From NCBI GenBank assembly GCA_965221985.1, contig OZ244928.1, positions 558,001-622,000 on the forward strand: DNA of 64,000 nt, read 5' to 3'. A program made the position numbers and the translations under genes. Under the pieces are notes generated by a model. That model searched no databases, had not been told where the DNA came from, and saw only the letters and a program-made list of their open reading frames with translations. Below are positions 22,727 to 32,480 of this stretch, piece after piece (position 1 is the stretch's first letter; each line of letters opens with the position of its first letter). This stretch comes from J054 sp965221985 (lineage in GTDB: Bacteria; Pseudomonadota; Gammaproteobacteria; Steroidobacterales; GCA-2729495).

Positions 22727-25204
22727 CTAGCCGCCAAGTAGATCGCGGATGCCCCGTTTGATCATATCGCGGGACGATTCTTCTTCCGGTTCTGGCTCTG
22801 GCTCCGGCTCCGCGGGAGTTGCAGGCGCTGGGGCTTCTTCCGGTGATGCTTGGGAACCCTCTTCAGGCTGCGGTGCCGCTTCTGGTTCTGATTCCTTGCG
22901 ACCCAGGCCAAGACGGTCTAGCAATCGCCGCTTAGCTTTTTCCACGGCGAGGTTCTTGGCCAGATCAGCCAGATCGACACCAATCTTGGGTGATTCCAGC
23001 GTGCCGCCAATGGTTAAGGGAATGCGCAGCCCCAGCAGGTCGTCATAGGTTTCGCCGTCGGCGAAGGTCGGTATTTCAAATACTTTTGCGTCTAAACGAT
23101 AGTCCAAGGTTTGGTTCACTACATCGAGATCGCCGCGGCCGCTTAAGCGTAGGAAGGGGATTTCGGCGAATATGTTCTCGCTGCGTAAGTTACCGCCTTG
23201 TAGGCGGCCATCTATTTTAAGCGCCTTGATCGCCGTTTCATTGGGCCCCGTGGCAGCGGGCAATGGCTTACGGCGTATGCGTGCGCGGGCCACACGAATT
23301 TCTTGCCAAATATCCATGCCTTTATACACGCCGTCCGCCAAGTCGATGGATAAATTGCCCTTTAGGGTTGGCAATAACTCGTCCTGATCCAGACCGGTGC
23401 CACTGGCTTGAATTTGTGCCGCCATTAGGCCCGTGAGTTGATCCAACTCGGCAAAGTCCATGAGCAAGCCATTGGCCTGCACCGCGGCTAGGGATTGATT
23501 CAACTTAACGCGTGGCTTGTCACCGCTTAGGTTAATGGTAACGCCGCCGCGATAGTTGCCGCCGTAGAGATTCGCGGTGGCGGGTTCGAAAAGAATCACA
23601 CCGTCTTTGGCGCTTACTTGGGCCGCGAAATCTTGTAGCTGGGTACCAGCGACTTGCAGGGCGCTCACTTTGATATCGCCGTTTAGGTTGAGATCGCGCA
23701 GCGCGCTGTAGTCATCGCCCTTGGTGACTGTACCGGCCGGTTTTGCCTCGTCGCCTTGGGAATCGCCGCTGGCTTTATCAGGAGCCAGATAGCGATCCAG
23801 ATCTACCTGGTCGGCGTCCAAATCGAACCTTAGCTTTGGCTTGGCCAAGTTGATTGCGCTCAGAGATCCACTGACCTTGGTATCGTCAAGTCCAAGCTGC
23901 AAGTTGCTCAAATCGATACGATCATCGCCGAGCTGCCAGTTGCCGCTGCCGGAAAACTTCTTTAGCACCGCGGCATCGGAAGTTTCCGGCGGCGACTCAC
24001 CGAAGGCGGTTAATAAATCGCGGGGGGAAACCTGCCCCAGTTTAAAACTACCCGCAATCTTGCTCTTACCCGCTTCCCAACGGCCACCTCCCAGCAAATC
24101 CAGCGGCGCACCGGCAACACTCGCTTTCGCGTTTAACGCATCAAGGCTGATGGCGCCGGTATCTGCCGCATAGCTCAAGCTATGCAAATCACCCTGGCCG
24201 GTGGATTTACCGGCGGGCAGATCGCCGCCGCTGGCCTGGATATTGAACTTCGGCGAGGTGGCGGTTACTTCTAAAGGTTCCGCCGCGGACAAATTAAGCG
24301 CCAGCACCTCGACGTCCGCGTCTAGTTGGCCGCCCTCGCCCAGTGGGCCGTTCTTGCCGCTTAGGGTAAAGCTTAGATTCTCGCCCTGGGTCAGAATCTC
24401 ATCGCTAAAATCCACACTTAGGTTCGGTGCCTTTACGCCTAAATCAACGTCACCCCATTCGGCACTCACCAGCGCGATGTCCCCACTCAGGTCCTCCAAG
24501 CGTAAGCCCACGAGTTCTGGATCCAGCATGGCATCGGCGGTAAATTGCACATCCGCACGGGAATCCGCGATACGATCCACCAGACCGAAGGATGTTTCTA
24601 AATTGAATTGCTTGCCGGGTTCCAGGTCTCCGGTCTTCAAATTGAAATTTTCGAGCCGATAATCAAGCTTATCAATTTCATCACGCAAAGTGACATTGGC
24701 ATTGACGATGTCAATCTCCTCGATGGCCAAGGCCTGGAAGTCTTCGTTATCGTCTTTGGTGTCGTCGGGCCCACGTCCCGATTCTTCGTCTTGCTCGTCG
24801 CTACCCATGAGCCGCCAATTCTCGGCACCATCGGCTAGCCGCAAAATCTCAACATCCAGGCCCTCTAGCTTGAGCTCGGCAATGCGCAACTCGCGGCGCG
24901 TGATCAATGGCCACAGCTGCAAACCCAAACGGGCGGAATCGACACTCGCGAAGTGCGGCGCCTCGAATCCGGGTGGATTGCTTAAGGTGGTGCGCCCGAG
25001 CGAAATAGCACAACAGGGCACAAGGTTCAGCGACAAATCACCATCGATGTTGAGCTGGCGCCCCGTTTGCTCCTCAACGGCCTGCGCAATTTCATCGCGG
25101 TAGTCGTTGGGCTCAACGAAAAATAGTAACCCGCCAACCAAAAAGGCCAGGCCAACAACAATCACGACCAGCAGACCGAGGCCGAGCTTAAATAGCATCC
25201 TCAT
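22727..25204 (-). CDS. asmA: AsmA-family protein
   Basis: 825 residues with an N-terminal membrane helix (about 6-30) and a long beta-rich periplasmic domain; the C-terminal AsmA domain (about 560-760) is recognisable (DFAELDQLTGLMAAQIQASG). AsmA-like proteins are bridge-like lipid-transfer or outer-membrane biogenesis factors. The last 60 residues are a Pro/Glu-rich low-complexity linker (PEPEPEPEEE) before a short tail. It lies 17 bases upstream of mutY on the same strand, an order common in gammaproteobacteria. Confidence 0.9.
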   Translation of the reverse strand: MRMLFKLGLGLLVVIVVGLAFLVGGLLFFVEPNDYRDEIAQAVEEQTGRQLNIDGDLSLNLVPCCAISLGRTTLSNPPGFEAPHFASVDSARLGLQLWPLITRRELRIAELKLEGLDVEILRLADGAENWRLMGSDEQDEESGRGPDDTKDDNEDFQALAIEEIDIVNANVTLRDEIDKLDYRLENFNLKTGDLEPGKQFNLETSFGLVDRIADSRADVQFTADAMLDPELVGLRLEDLSGDIALVSAEWGDVDLGVKAPNLSVDFSDEILTQGENLSFTLSGKNGPLGEGGQLDADVEVLALNLSAAEPLEVTATSPKFNIQASGGDLPAGKSTGQGDLHSLSYAADTGAISLDALNAKASVAGAPLDLLGGGRWEAGKSKIAGSFKLGQVSPRDLLTAFGESPPETSDAAVLKKFSGSGNWQLGDDRIDLSNLQLGLDDTKVSGSLSAINLAKPKLRFDLDADQVDLDRYLAPDKASGDSQGDEAKPAGTVTKGDDYSALRDLNLNGDIKVSALQVAGTQLQDFAAQVSAKDGVILFEPATANLYGGNYRGGVTINLSGDKPRVKLNQSLAAVQANGLLMDFAELDQLTGLMAAQIQASGTGLDQDELLPTLKGNLSIDLADGVYKGMDIWQEIRVARARIRRKPLPAATGPNETAIKALKIDGRLQGGNLRSENIFAEIPFLRLSGRGDLDVVNQTLDYRLDAKVFEIPTFADGETYDDLLGLRIPLTIGGTLESPKIGVDLADLAKNLAVEKAKRRLLDRLGLGRKESEPEAAPQPEEGSQASPEEAPAPATPAEPEPEPEPEEESSRDMIKRGIRDLLGG

Positions 25205-25260
25205 GGGAACTATTAGAGCATTACCGCGCTAGGCGGCCAACCGGAAATCGAGCGTGCTGC

Positions 25261-25683
25261 TTAGCAGCTGGTCTGGGTAACCGTCAGAACTGGATTGTCG
25301 CCCATCTGGCTGGGTGGTTGGTAGGTCACACCGCAGCCGCCACTTCGGGCATCGCGATGCCGCCAGCTACCGCGATCGAAAATAAAGGCTTGAGTTTCAG
25401 GCTGACCCAGCGCTGAGGCGATGGTCGCAGCTGATGGAAAGCCATGGACCATGGCCACATCGCCTGAGCCAAGCCGCAAGATCGGCGGACGTTCCCTGGC
25501 CTGCCAAATGGCGTGGGCAACCTGGGTGGCACTCTCTACATTAGCGGCCAGGGATTGAACCTCTGCATGTCGTGCCTCGGAAGAGAAACTAAGGTGCCTG
25601 GGCACCGCCAACATGGCCAGAACACTAAAGCAGGCGACGACCACTGCCACATCGACACCACTGATGCCGCGTTGCGGTCGCAT
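25261..25683 (-). CDS. Type IV pilin-like protein with an atypical cleavage site
   Basis: A 140-residue protein from the ATG at 25683. A short basic leader (MRPQRG) precedes a hydrophobic helix (ISGVDVAVVVACFSVLAML), as in type IV pilins, and a C-terminal pair of cysteines (CGV...TSC) could form the D-region loop. Position +5 after the glycine is Asp rather than Glu. An upstream in-frame start at 25746 would hide the leader. No pilus assembly genes are nearby. It may be a minor pilin or pseudopilin. Confidence 0.65.
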   Translation of the reverse strand: MRPQRGISGVDVAVVVACFSVLAMLAVPRHLSFSSEARHAEVQSLAANVESATQVAHAIWQARERPPILRLGSGDVAMVHGFPSAATIASALGQPETQAFIFDRGSWRHRDARSGGCGVTYQPPSQMGDNPVLTVTQTSC

Positions 25684-26140
25684 TGCTTGACTCTTTATTA
25701 AGTGTTTCTTCGGCACCGGACTTATGACAGCTCGTACAAGGCGCACAACTGTCGTCCTTGTGGCCGGTGACTGTCTGTGACGCCGTTCTCACTCCGGACG
25801 TACGGTGAACCTGCGCGCGAACAATTTTTCCCAGTTGACGATACTGGGTCAAGGCAAAGTACGGCGCCAGCACGATGAACGGCGCGGCAAGCACGGCATA
25901 TCGCGCCAGACCTTGCAAATCGAAATGCCAACTGAGGCTGCGCGACGATATGACCAGCAGCAGCGTCAGCCAGAGCAACAGCCGGCTGCTAGGTTCCACG
26001 CAGAGCTGTAGCAAAGCGCGGCAACGCAAGCGAAAACGATCCAGGGCTGAGAAATGAACAAAGCCACGTACCGGGCGGTCCAAGCTTAGTAAGCCCCATC
26101 CGCGACGCCAATTTCGAAGCACTCCCACAAACCTAAGCAC
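25625..26140 (-). CDS. Possible small membrane protein upstream of the pilin gene
   Basis: A 171-codon frame with two hydrophobic segments (about 55-70 and 82-97) and a Cys-containing tail (CAPCTSCHKS). Its last 20 codons overlap the start of the pilin gene in another frame and look non-native. I recognise no family. It may be an inner-membrane accessory to the pilin or a frame that ends too late. Confidence 0.4.
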   Translation of the reverse strand: MLRFVGVLRNWRRGWGLLSLDRPVRGFVHFSALDRFRLRCRALLQLCVEPSSRLLLWLTLLLVISSRSLSWHFDLQGLARYAVLAAPFIVLAPYFALTQYRQLGKIVRAQVHRTSGVRTASQTVTGHKDDSCAPCTSCHKSGAEETLNKESSNATATRHQWCRCGSGRRLL

Positions 26141-26359
26141 AACATTCCATTGACTGTGACGCCAGTCACAAAACGGGGCGCAGCAAAGAGATTTACAGGC
26201 ACGGCGCTATAAAAAGCCTCGTCTGGGAATCGTTATTCTGTCAACTGTGAAAACAGTCTCAATGTTTACCGAAGCTATCCAGTAGGCTGCTCCGATGCCA
26301 TGTGGCATGTCGTTGCGCCATCCCAGTCGGGAATCGGTCGCGACACTTTGTGCGTGTAC

Positions 26360-28090
26360 ATGAAACTGTTGTTGGTCGAGGACAATTTTGACGATGCGGA
26401 ATTTCTAGCCGCATCCATGCGTCGTCAGCAGGTGAAAGACCTGGACATGACCCACGTGGCAGCGTTAAGTGATGCGGTACAAGCCATCGAAAAGGACCGC
26501 TTCGACGTCATTCTGCTCGACTTGCACCTGCCTGATGGCTCGGGGTTGGAGTGCGTCGACACAATACAGTCTGCTGATCCGAGCATTCCCATCGTTGTTC
26601 TAAGTGGACAAAACGATGAGGAATTTGCCTTGAGCATCCTGACCATGGGCGTGCAGGACTACCTCGTGAAATGGGAAAGTGAGACTCGCAGCATGCTGCG
26701 GACGATTCGTTATGCCGTGGAGCGGAAGCGTAGCGAACTACGGCTCAATTATCTGGCCCAATACGATCCCCTCACGGAAATACCCAATCGGCAATACTTC
26801 CAAGATCAGTTAGAACGCGCGACGGCGCGCGCCCGTCGCGAAGCAAAGAAAATCGCGCTGATGTTTCTAGATCTAGACCAATTCAAAGTCGTTAATGACA
26901 CCCTCGGGCATAAAGCGGGGGATGATCTGCTGCGCGAAATGGCTAAGCGACTGCGTAAATGCATTCGCGGCGGCGACGTCGTGGCCCGGCTGGGCGGGGA
27001 CGAATTCGCCGTACTGCTCGAAGGGCTGGGTGGCGCGCTGGAAGCCGAAGTTGTCGCCAAGGGGATACTGAACGTCGTCGCCGAGCCTTTCAACGTCGAT
27101 GGACGCGAGATTCAAGTCACCACGAGCATTGGGATCACGGTTTACCCCAACGACAACAGCAATGTTGAAACCCTGGTGAAGAATGCGGATATCGCTATGT
27201 ACCAGGCGAAGGAAAAAGGCCGCAACAACTTCAAATTCTTCACCGAGGATATGCATCGCGAGCTTATGGAATACCACGATCTCGAACAAGACATCCGTGA
27301 TGCCATTAGTCGAGAAGCGTTCAGTATCGTCTATCAACCGAAAGTCAATTTGGTTAGCCGGAAGCTAGAAGGCCTAGAAGCGCTGTTGCGCTGGAATTGC
27401 CCAGACCGCGGCGCGGTATCGCCAGCGGAATTCATACCCATCGCGGAGCAAAGCGGCCACATCGTACCCCTCGGCTATTGGGTATTCAATGAAGTCTGCC
27501 GAACTATCAATCGCTGGCAGGCCGCGGGCATGCCGGTGGTGCCGGTATCCGTAAATGTTTCGGCGCGCCAATTCGAGAAGCCCGAGTTTTTTAAACGCGT
27601 GTCCGAGATTCTTCGCCGCCATGCCATTGAGCCCGGTCTGGTGGAGATAGAACTCACTGAAGGGATGCTAATGCGCGACATCGACAACGCGCAACGGATT
27701 CTGCAGCAGCTAAAGAATATTGGCGTGCGTGTCTCCATCGATGATTTCGGCACTGGCCATTCTTGTTTGAACTATTTGCGACGCTTTCCCATTGATGTGC
27801 TGAAGATTGACAAGTCATTTATAGACGATGTTGACGGGACTGAAGATAGCGCCATCATCATTGAAGCAATTATCTCGCTAGCGAAAAGTCTGCACCTCGA
27901 TACTGTGGCAGAAGGAGTTGAAAATAGACAACAGCTTAATTTCTTGGTCGAGCGCGGCTGCGTAGTCGCCCAAGGTTTCTTGTTCGGCCAGCCTCTATTG
28001 GAAAGAGAGGTATTGCCGTTTTTGGCGGATCTCATTGAAGATAGCGCCGGCTTTGCCACCGAACGCTTGGAAGCGTCACAAATCGCATAG
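26360..28090 (+). CDS. Response regulator with GGDEF and EAL domains
   Basis: 576 residues from the ATG at 26360 (MKLLLVEDN opens the receiver fold; the 20 upstream codons are not needed). Domain order: REC (1-120, phospho-acceptor in ILLDLHLP), GGDEF (about 150-310, intact LGGDEF active site) and EAL (about 325-570, EALLRW plus the EGVE and DDFGTG motifs). It may both make and degrade cyclic di-GMP under control of phosphorylation. It is followed ten bases later by a histidine kinase and a second regulator, which suggests one signalling operon. Confidence 0.94.
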   Translation: MKLLLVEDNFDDAEFLAASMRRQQVKDLDMTHVAALSDAVQAIEKDRFDVILLDLHLPDGSGLECVDTIQSADPSIPIVVLSGQNDEEFALSILTMGVQDYLVKWESETRSMLRTIRYAVERKRSELRLNYLAQYDPLTEIPNRQYFQDQLERATARARREAKKIALMFLDLDQFKVVNDTLGHKAGDDLLREMAKRLRKCIRGGDVVARLGGDEFAVLLEGLGGALEAEVVAKGILNVVAEPFNVDGREIQVTTSIGITVYPNDNSNVETLVKNADIAMYQAKEKGRNNFKFFTEDMHRELMEYHDLEQDIRDAISREAFSIVYQPKVNLVSRKLEGLEALLRWNCPDRGAVSPAEFIPIAEQSGHIVPLGYWVFNEVCRTINRWQAAGMPVVPVSVNVSARQFEKPEFFKRVSEILRRHAIEPGLVEIELTEGMLMRDIDNAQRILQQLKNIGVRVSIDDFGTGHSCLNYLRRFPIDVLKIDKSFIDDVDGTEDSAIIIEAIISLAKSLHLDTVAEGVENRQQLNFLVERGCVVAQGFLFGQPLLEREVLPFLADLIEDSAGFATERLEASQIA

Positions 28091-28099
28091 GAACACAGC

Positions 28100-29668
28100 A
28101 TGGCCAATCTCAAGCACACCACTGCGAGCAACCAGCAAATCTCAGACATGCAACTACTGCTTGAGACCACCGGTGTGGGCATGTGGTCCTACGACAGTGC
28201 TACTAACGCCTTCACCCTCGATCAAACTTGCCGCGAAATGTTCGACTTGGGCGAAGGCCAGGAACTGAGCATGGAGTGGATGCAACAAGTTATTCACCCG
28301 GATGATATCGGGCCCTATTGGGCAGCCGTGCAAGAGTCGATAAAAATCGGAATATTCGAGACCAGTTATCGCGTGTTATGCAGAGATGGTTCGACGAAAT
28401 TCATCATCGGCCGCGGCCGAGCATACAAGGCCACACCTGACACGCCTATCGTGACGAAGGGTGTTTGCATTGATGTTAGTGACCGCAGGCAATTAGAACA
28501 GCAACTGCATACGGTTGAATCGCGCATGCAGCACGTGGCTGACAATGTGCCCGGTCTATTTTCTTACCTGGACGCGGACTATCGGGTGCAATTCCTGAAT
28601 GCGCAATACCGCAAACTAATCAAATACCGCAAGCAAGACTATGCCGGGAAGCACTTTAGCGAGATCCTAGGTACAGAAGAGTTTAAACAGCGCAAGCCTC
28701 GGTACGACGAAGCCTTGGCTGGCGGATCGGTCAACCATGAAGCGCAAAGAGTCGCACCGGACGGTTCGGTTACTTATTACGCTGTTAATCATCAGCCTCA
28801 TCGTGATAAAGACGGCAACATCTGCGGTGTTTTGTCACTCGCCATTGACATCACCGAACGACGTGATTTTCAAGTTGCCCTAGAAGCCAAATCCGCCGAG
28901 CTGGCACGTTCTAATCACGATCTAGAGCAATTCGCTTACGTTGCTTCGCACGATTTGAAAGCCCCCTTGCGGGCTATCGAGGTCTTGGTTCAGTGGCTCA
29001 GCGAAGACCTCAAGGACAACCAAGAAGGTGAAGTTCAAGAAAACTTGGCGCTACTCGCACAGAGAACGAAGCGACTAAACCGACTACTGGATGACCTGCT
29101 GGCCTATTCGCGGGCCGGCCGCCTCATGGGCGAATGCCGGGAGGTCGATACGAAGTTGCTAGTCAAGGATATTGCGCTACTTCTATCGCCGCGCCCGGAG
29201 ATGAAAATCATAGCTGACGAGAGTTTGCCCCTGATGATTGCGCATTCGGCACCCTTAGAACAAGTACTGCGGAATCTCATTAATAATGCGATCAAGCATC
29301 ATCCGGATCAGTCAGGATCAATACATGTTTCCGCGCAAGATCAGGGCAACACGATTCTCTTTACGGTGGCGGACGATGGCGCAGGCATCCCTGAAGAATA
29401 CGCTGAAAAAGTCTTCCAAATGTTCCAAACACTGCAGCCGCGCGACGAACGCGAAGGTAGCGGCATGGGCCTTGCCATCGTCAAGCGTATTGTTGACTGG
29501 CAAGGTGGAAACATCTGGTTCCATCCCGGACCTAACGGAAAAGGCACAGTATTTAAATTCACCTGGGAAAAACTTTCGGAGCTGCCCGCGGATCGTACAG
29601 TTAGCATAACGCGTTCGGAAGTTGATGAATGGAGTAAAGATGAAGCCCGTGAACATATTGCTAGTTGA
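28100..29668 (+). CDS. PAS-PAS histidine kinase
   Basis: 522 residues, no membrane segment. Two PAS domains (about 10-130 and 145-260) precede the dimerisation/phosphoacceptor region with YVASHDLKAPLRAIE (His about residue 284) and an HATPase domain (NLINNAIKHHP, DDGAGIP, GSGMGLAIVKRI). The form resembles cyanobacterial phytochrome-type kinases, but no chromophore-binding GAF/PHY domain is present. It probably phosphorylates the flanking receivers. Its end overlaps the next gene by 29 bases. Confidence 0.92.
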   Translation: MANLKHTTASNQQISDMQLLLETTGVGMWSYDSATNAFTLDQTCREMFDLGEGQELSMEWMQQVIHPDDIGPYWAAVQESIKIGIFETSYRVLCRDGSTKFIIGRGRAYKATPDTPIVTKGVCIDVSDRRQLEQQLHTVESRMQHVADNVPGLFSYLDADYRVQFLNAQYRKLIKYRKQDYAGKHFSEILGTEEFKQRKPRYDEALAGGSVNHEAQRVAPDGSVTYYAVNHQPHRDKDGNICGVLSLAIDITERRDFQVALEAKSAELARSNHDLEQFAYVASHDLKAPLRAIEVLVQWLSEDLKDNQEGEVQENLALLAQRTKRLNRLLDDLLAYSRAGRLMGECREVDTKLLVKDIALLLSPRPEMKIIADESLPLMIAHSAPLEQVLRNLINNAIKHHPDQSGSIHVSAQDQGNTILFTVADDGAGIPEEYAEKVFQMFQTLQPRDEREGSGMGLAIVKRIVDWQGGNIWFHPGPNGKGTVFKFTWEKLSELPADRTVSITRSEVDEWSKDEAREHIAS

Positions 29669-30092
29669 AGACGACCGGGTAGACGCGAAGGCCTTCCTGC
29701 GGGCCATAAAATCGGTTGGTTTTGATAATCCCGTAACCGTAGTCTGCGATGGTGTAGAGGCCTGGGACCTGCTTAAAGGCAATAGCGCCACCGGCAAATT
29801 CCCCCGTCCCAGCATCGTCGTTCTCGATGTCAACATGCCTCGTATGACCGGCATCGAGCTACTGAGCAAAATTCGCAAAGATGAGGAATTGAGTGACCTA
29901 GTGGTCTTCATGCTCACTACTTCGGACGATCAGCAAGACATCAGCGGCGCCTACGAACTCAACGTTGCCGGCTACATGCTCAAATCAGAATTAGGCCAAA
30001 CCTTCATCAAGGCGGTAGAGCTTCTGAATCAATATTGGCAAGTCGTGGAGCTACCCTCAGGGGCCAAACAAATCACTAACCACGCGGCTTGA
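29640..30092 (+). CDS. Single-domain response regulator (Rcp1-like)
   Basis: 150 residues from the ATG at 29640 (MKPVNILLVEDDRVDAKAFL), preceded by ggagtaaag; the ATG at 29622 is less likely. A lone receiver domain with the acidic DD pair, phospho-Asp in VVLDVNMP and the conserved Lys in GYMLKSE. The Rcp1-like form often pairs with PAS or phytochrome kinases, as here. It has no output domain, so it likely relays phosphate. Confidence 0.92.
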   Translation: MKPVNILLVEDDRVDAKAFLRAIKSVGFDNPVTVVCDGVEAWDLLKGNSATGKFPRPSIVVLDVNMPRMTGIELLSKIRKDEELSDLVVFMLTTSDDQQDISGAYELNVAGYMLKSELGQTFIKAVELLNQYWQVVELPSGAKQITNHAA

Positions 30093-30098
30093 AACATC

Positions 30099-30172
30099 TG
30101 GAGCGAGTGACGGGAATCGAACCCGCGTCATCAGCTTGGGAAGCTGAGGCCCTGCCATTAGACGACACCCGC
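30099..30172 (-). tRNA. tRNA-Gly (anticodon CCC)
   Basis: 74 bases, acceptor GCGGGTG/CACTCGC, anticodon loop TTCCCAA, encoded TCCA end. A chromosomal gene that also marks the left edge of the glycan cassette. Confidence 0.94.
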
Positions 30173-30191
30173 AAGATGCCTGGTTTTCGGG

Positions 30192-30223
30192 GATTCTACA
30201 GTCGAACGATGTGACGAGTCACG
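30192..30223. repeat. 32-bp imperfect repeat, copy 1
   Basis: Matches 36189-36220 at 26 of 32 positions, beginning gattctacagtc and ending agtcacg. It lies 20 bases from the tRNA-Gly 5' end. Meaning unknown. Confidence 0.5.
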
Positions 30224-30317
30224 ATCAGGTGGCGACCAAATACTCTGTGATTCTTTGTCGTAGGGCGTATATTCATCAGCAATAATTCGCACTCTAAGAT
30301 CAGCAGGAGTCATTCCC

Positions 30318-31928
30318 ATGCATATCGCAATCATATTTCCTATGGAAACCGTCCGCATCTCATACGAGAAGCCAGAATATGTATGGGGTCGTGCCGTGGC
30401 CAATCATTCGTTCCTGCTGGGACTGATTGAATCGGCTATGGAACATCAGATCACTTTGTTCGTCCAGACTCGGGCAGACATCGAGCTTCTCAGAAAGACC
30501 TTGCTAGCGAACCACGATTCGGAAATTGCCGTTGTGCCGACCCTTGAGATCCCGAGCTTTCTCCGGCAGGCACCGATTGATGTACTTCATAATCTTGACC
30601 CTAACATGGCGATTTCCGCTCATATTCGTAATTCTATCTCAGAGAATACTTTTGTCATTACGGGGCTGACACACTCACTCGCCAATAAACATTTTCTATC
30701 GTGGGCTCTGCGCGGCAGCGCGAACGGTATTACTGAAACCGACTGCTTGATATGCACAACTCCAACAGCAAAAACCGTAATTGATTCAGCGTTTTCACGC
30801 ATGCACCAAACTCAACCCGGCTTTTCAGCGCCACAGACGGCCGTCATTCCTCTCGGTACATCGGCACAACCTTATCGCGACGGGCAAAAACCTGACCGAT
30901 CTCGGTTCGGATTGAAAGAGAACGAGTTCGTGATTCTGTCGCTGGCGAGATTTAACCCACAGTTCAAGTTTGATTACTTGCCGCTTCTAAATCTCTTGCA
31001 GCTGTTACTTGGGGCATCTGACCAACCCATTCGGCTCGTTCTGGCCGGCGCATCTGACGATGGCAGTTACAGTGATCTTGTCAAAAATTGGGTTGATCGC
31101 CTTGATCTGCAGGAATCAGTTCGCTTTGTACTCGATCCTACAGATTCGACAAAGGCAGAGCTATACAAGGCTGCTGACGTGTTTCTAACTCTAAGCGACA
31201 ATATTCAGGAAACATTTGGCTTGACGGTCGTCGAAGCTTTGGCCTCTGGGCTACCTGTCGTTGCCAGCGACTGGAATGGTTACAAAGCACTAATAGAAGA
31301 CGGTGTCACCGGATTCCTTGTGCCTACCATGACACTCGCACCGGACGTTCAATGGGAAGCTACTCTAAGCCTACTCGAGGATTCTGCAATGCATATGTAT
31401 TGCGCGCAAACAACGGCGGTGGACCTCCCCGCCGCCTGCGCATCGCTGTTGAAAATTGCCGACGACGAGGATCTGGCAAATCGCATGAGAAAAGCGGCGT
31501 CTGAAAGCGCAAGTCGATACGACTGGAGCGTTGTTACAGGCGAATACGTAGATTTGTGGACGAAGCTGGTTTCGGAAAACCGACAGAAGAATAAGGGCGT
31601 TTCAAAAACACCGGCGAGAAGCAGTAACTTGCGTGTACTGGAAGACTTTGCAGAGTACCCCACGTCGCAGCTATCGACCGATGAATGCTTTGTGACTAGC
31701 GCGCTTGGTCGGCAAGTAATTCAGCGCAAACGCCAACTCTACCTGTATGGCCAGCTTGCGGAAATAATGAATCTAAGAATCCTAAATGGATTGCTCGCTT
31801 TATGCAGCATTCCTCGCGAAACCCGGTTTCTATTCGATCATGCTGGCAAGAATCTGGAGACATCCGACTCGGAAGTCTCGATAAACCTCATGTGGCTATA
31901 CAAGTACGGATTGATTGAAAGAATTTAA
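30318..31928 (+). CDS. Glycosyltransferase family 4 with a C-terminal helical module
   Basis: 536 residues. A GT-B glycosyltransferase with the GT4 donor-binding motif QETFGLTVVEALASGLP (about 300-317) and DGVTGFLVP. The N-terminal half has a Rossmann-like acceptor domain. Residues from about 430 form an extra helical or winged module ending MWLYKYGLIERI, resembling the small protein at 41446. Sugar and acceptor cannot be told. It heads the cassette of methyl- and sulfotransferases that probably decorates a surface glycan. Confidence 0.85.
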   Translation: MHIAIIFPMETVRISYEKPEYVWGRAVANHSFLLGLIESAMEHQITLFVQTRADIELLRKTLLANHDSEIAVVPTLEIPSFLRQAPIDVLHNLDPNMAISAHIRNSISENTFVITGLTHSLANKHFLSWALRGSANGITETDCLICTTPTAKTVIDSAFSRMHQTQPGFSAPQTAVIPLGTSAQPYRDGQKPDRSRFGLKENEFVILSLARFNPQFKFDYLPLLNLLQLLLGASDQPIRLVLAGASDDGSYSDLVKNWVDRLDLQESVRFVLDPTDSTKAELYKAADVFLTLSDNIQETFGLTVVEALASGLPVVASDWNGYKALIEDGVTGFLVPTMTLAPDVQWEATLSLLEDSAMHMYCAQTTAVDLPAACASLLKIADDEDLANRMRKAASESASRYDWSVVTGEYVDLWTKLVSENRQKNKGVSKTPARSSNLRVLEDFAEYPTSQLSTDECFVTSALGRQVIQRKRQLYLYGQLAEIMNLRILNGLLALCSIPRETRFLFDHAGKNLETSDSEVSINLMWLYKYGLIERI

Positions 31929-32480
31929 GGTCGCAACGAACTCGTGTCAGGAATTTCTCAGGCGCATACAAACAGCCTCATAGGCCTTGGATGCGCAAAT
32001 GCAAACCGCGCGAAAATAGCTATATTAGTTATAACCGGCAAGAGCCACTACGTCAGCTGTGCTTCGTCGGATGAAAATCAATTCGTCGAGAAGTCATTCG
32101 TACTTCTTTTCCGGTTGCCGTTTCGACAATCGCGGGGTTGTTCTAAAATCACCTTTCCCACGAATCCGGTACTCGATATAGAAAACGTATTCGTTGGTTC
32201 GTTCGTCAAAGACCTGGCCTATCTCCCTGAATTGGGATTTGATCTTGTAACGCGCCCAAACACTTCATCGAAGACAGCCAATAGTCAAGTGCGTTTGTTC
32301 ATTCGATTCTCCTTTCCGGTATTTATCGGATAGGAAAACCACTGGAATCGGCGAAGTGTCGTGCTAAATCTCTACCACTTTGAGATCGGACGGTAGAAAC
32401 GGTTCTAGCTACGGGGTTCTCAGAGGTACGTCATCAGACCGGAGGCTTCAATCGTGCAATCTGCCAGGACTGGCCTGTAG
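31929..32480. other. Non-coding gap in the glycan cassette
   Basis: No gene seen. The end of the gap (32303-32438) is a diverged copy of 36421-36557. Confidence 0.4.
32303..32438. repeat. Diverged ~135-bp non-coding repeat, copy 1
   Basis: Shares a series of blocks with 36421-36557 in the same order and spacing: attctccytt, tatttat, ggaatcg, taccrctttkagatcg, gggttctcagag and catcaga. Both copies are non-coding and lie upstream or downstream of cassette genes. Confidence 0.55.

Noticed and set aside
31944..32333. A 129-codon frame after the GT4 gene
   Set aside because: It has no recognisable fold and ends in sequence shared with a non-coding repeat.
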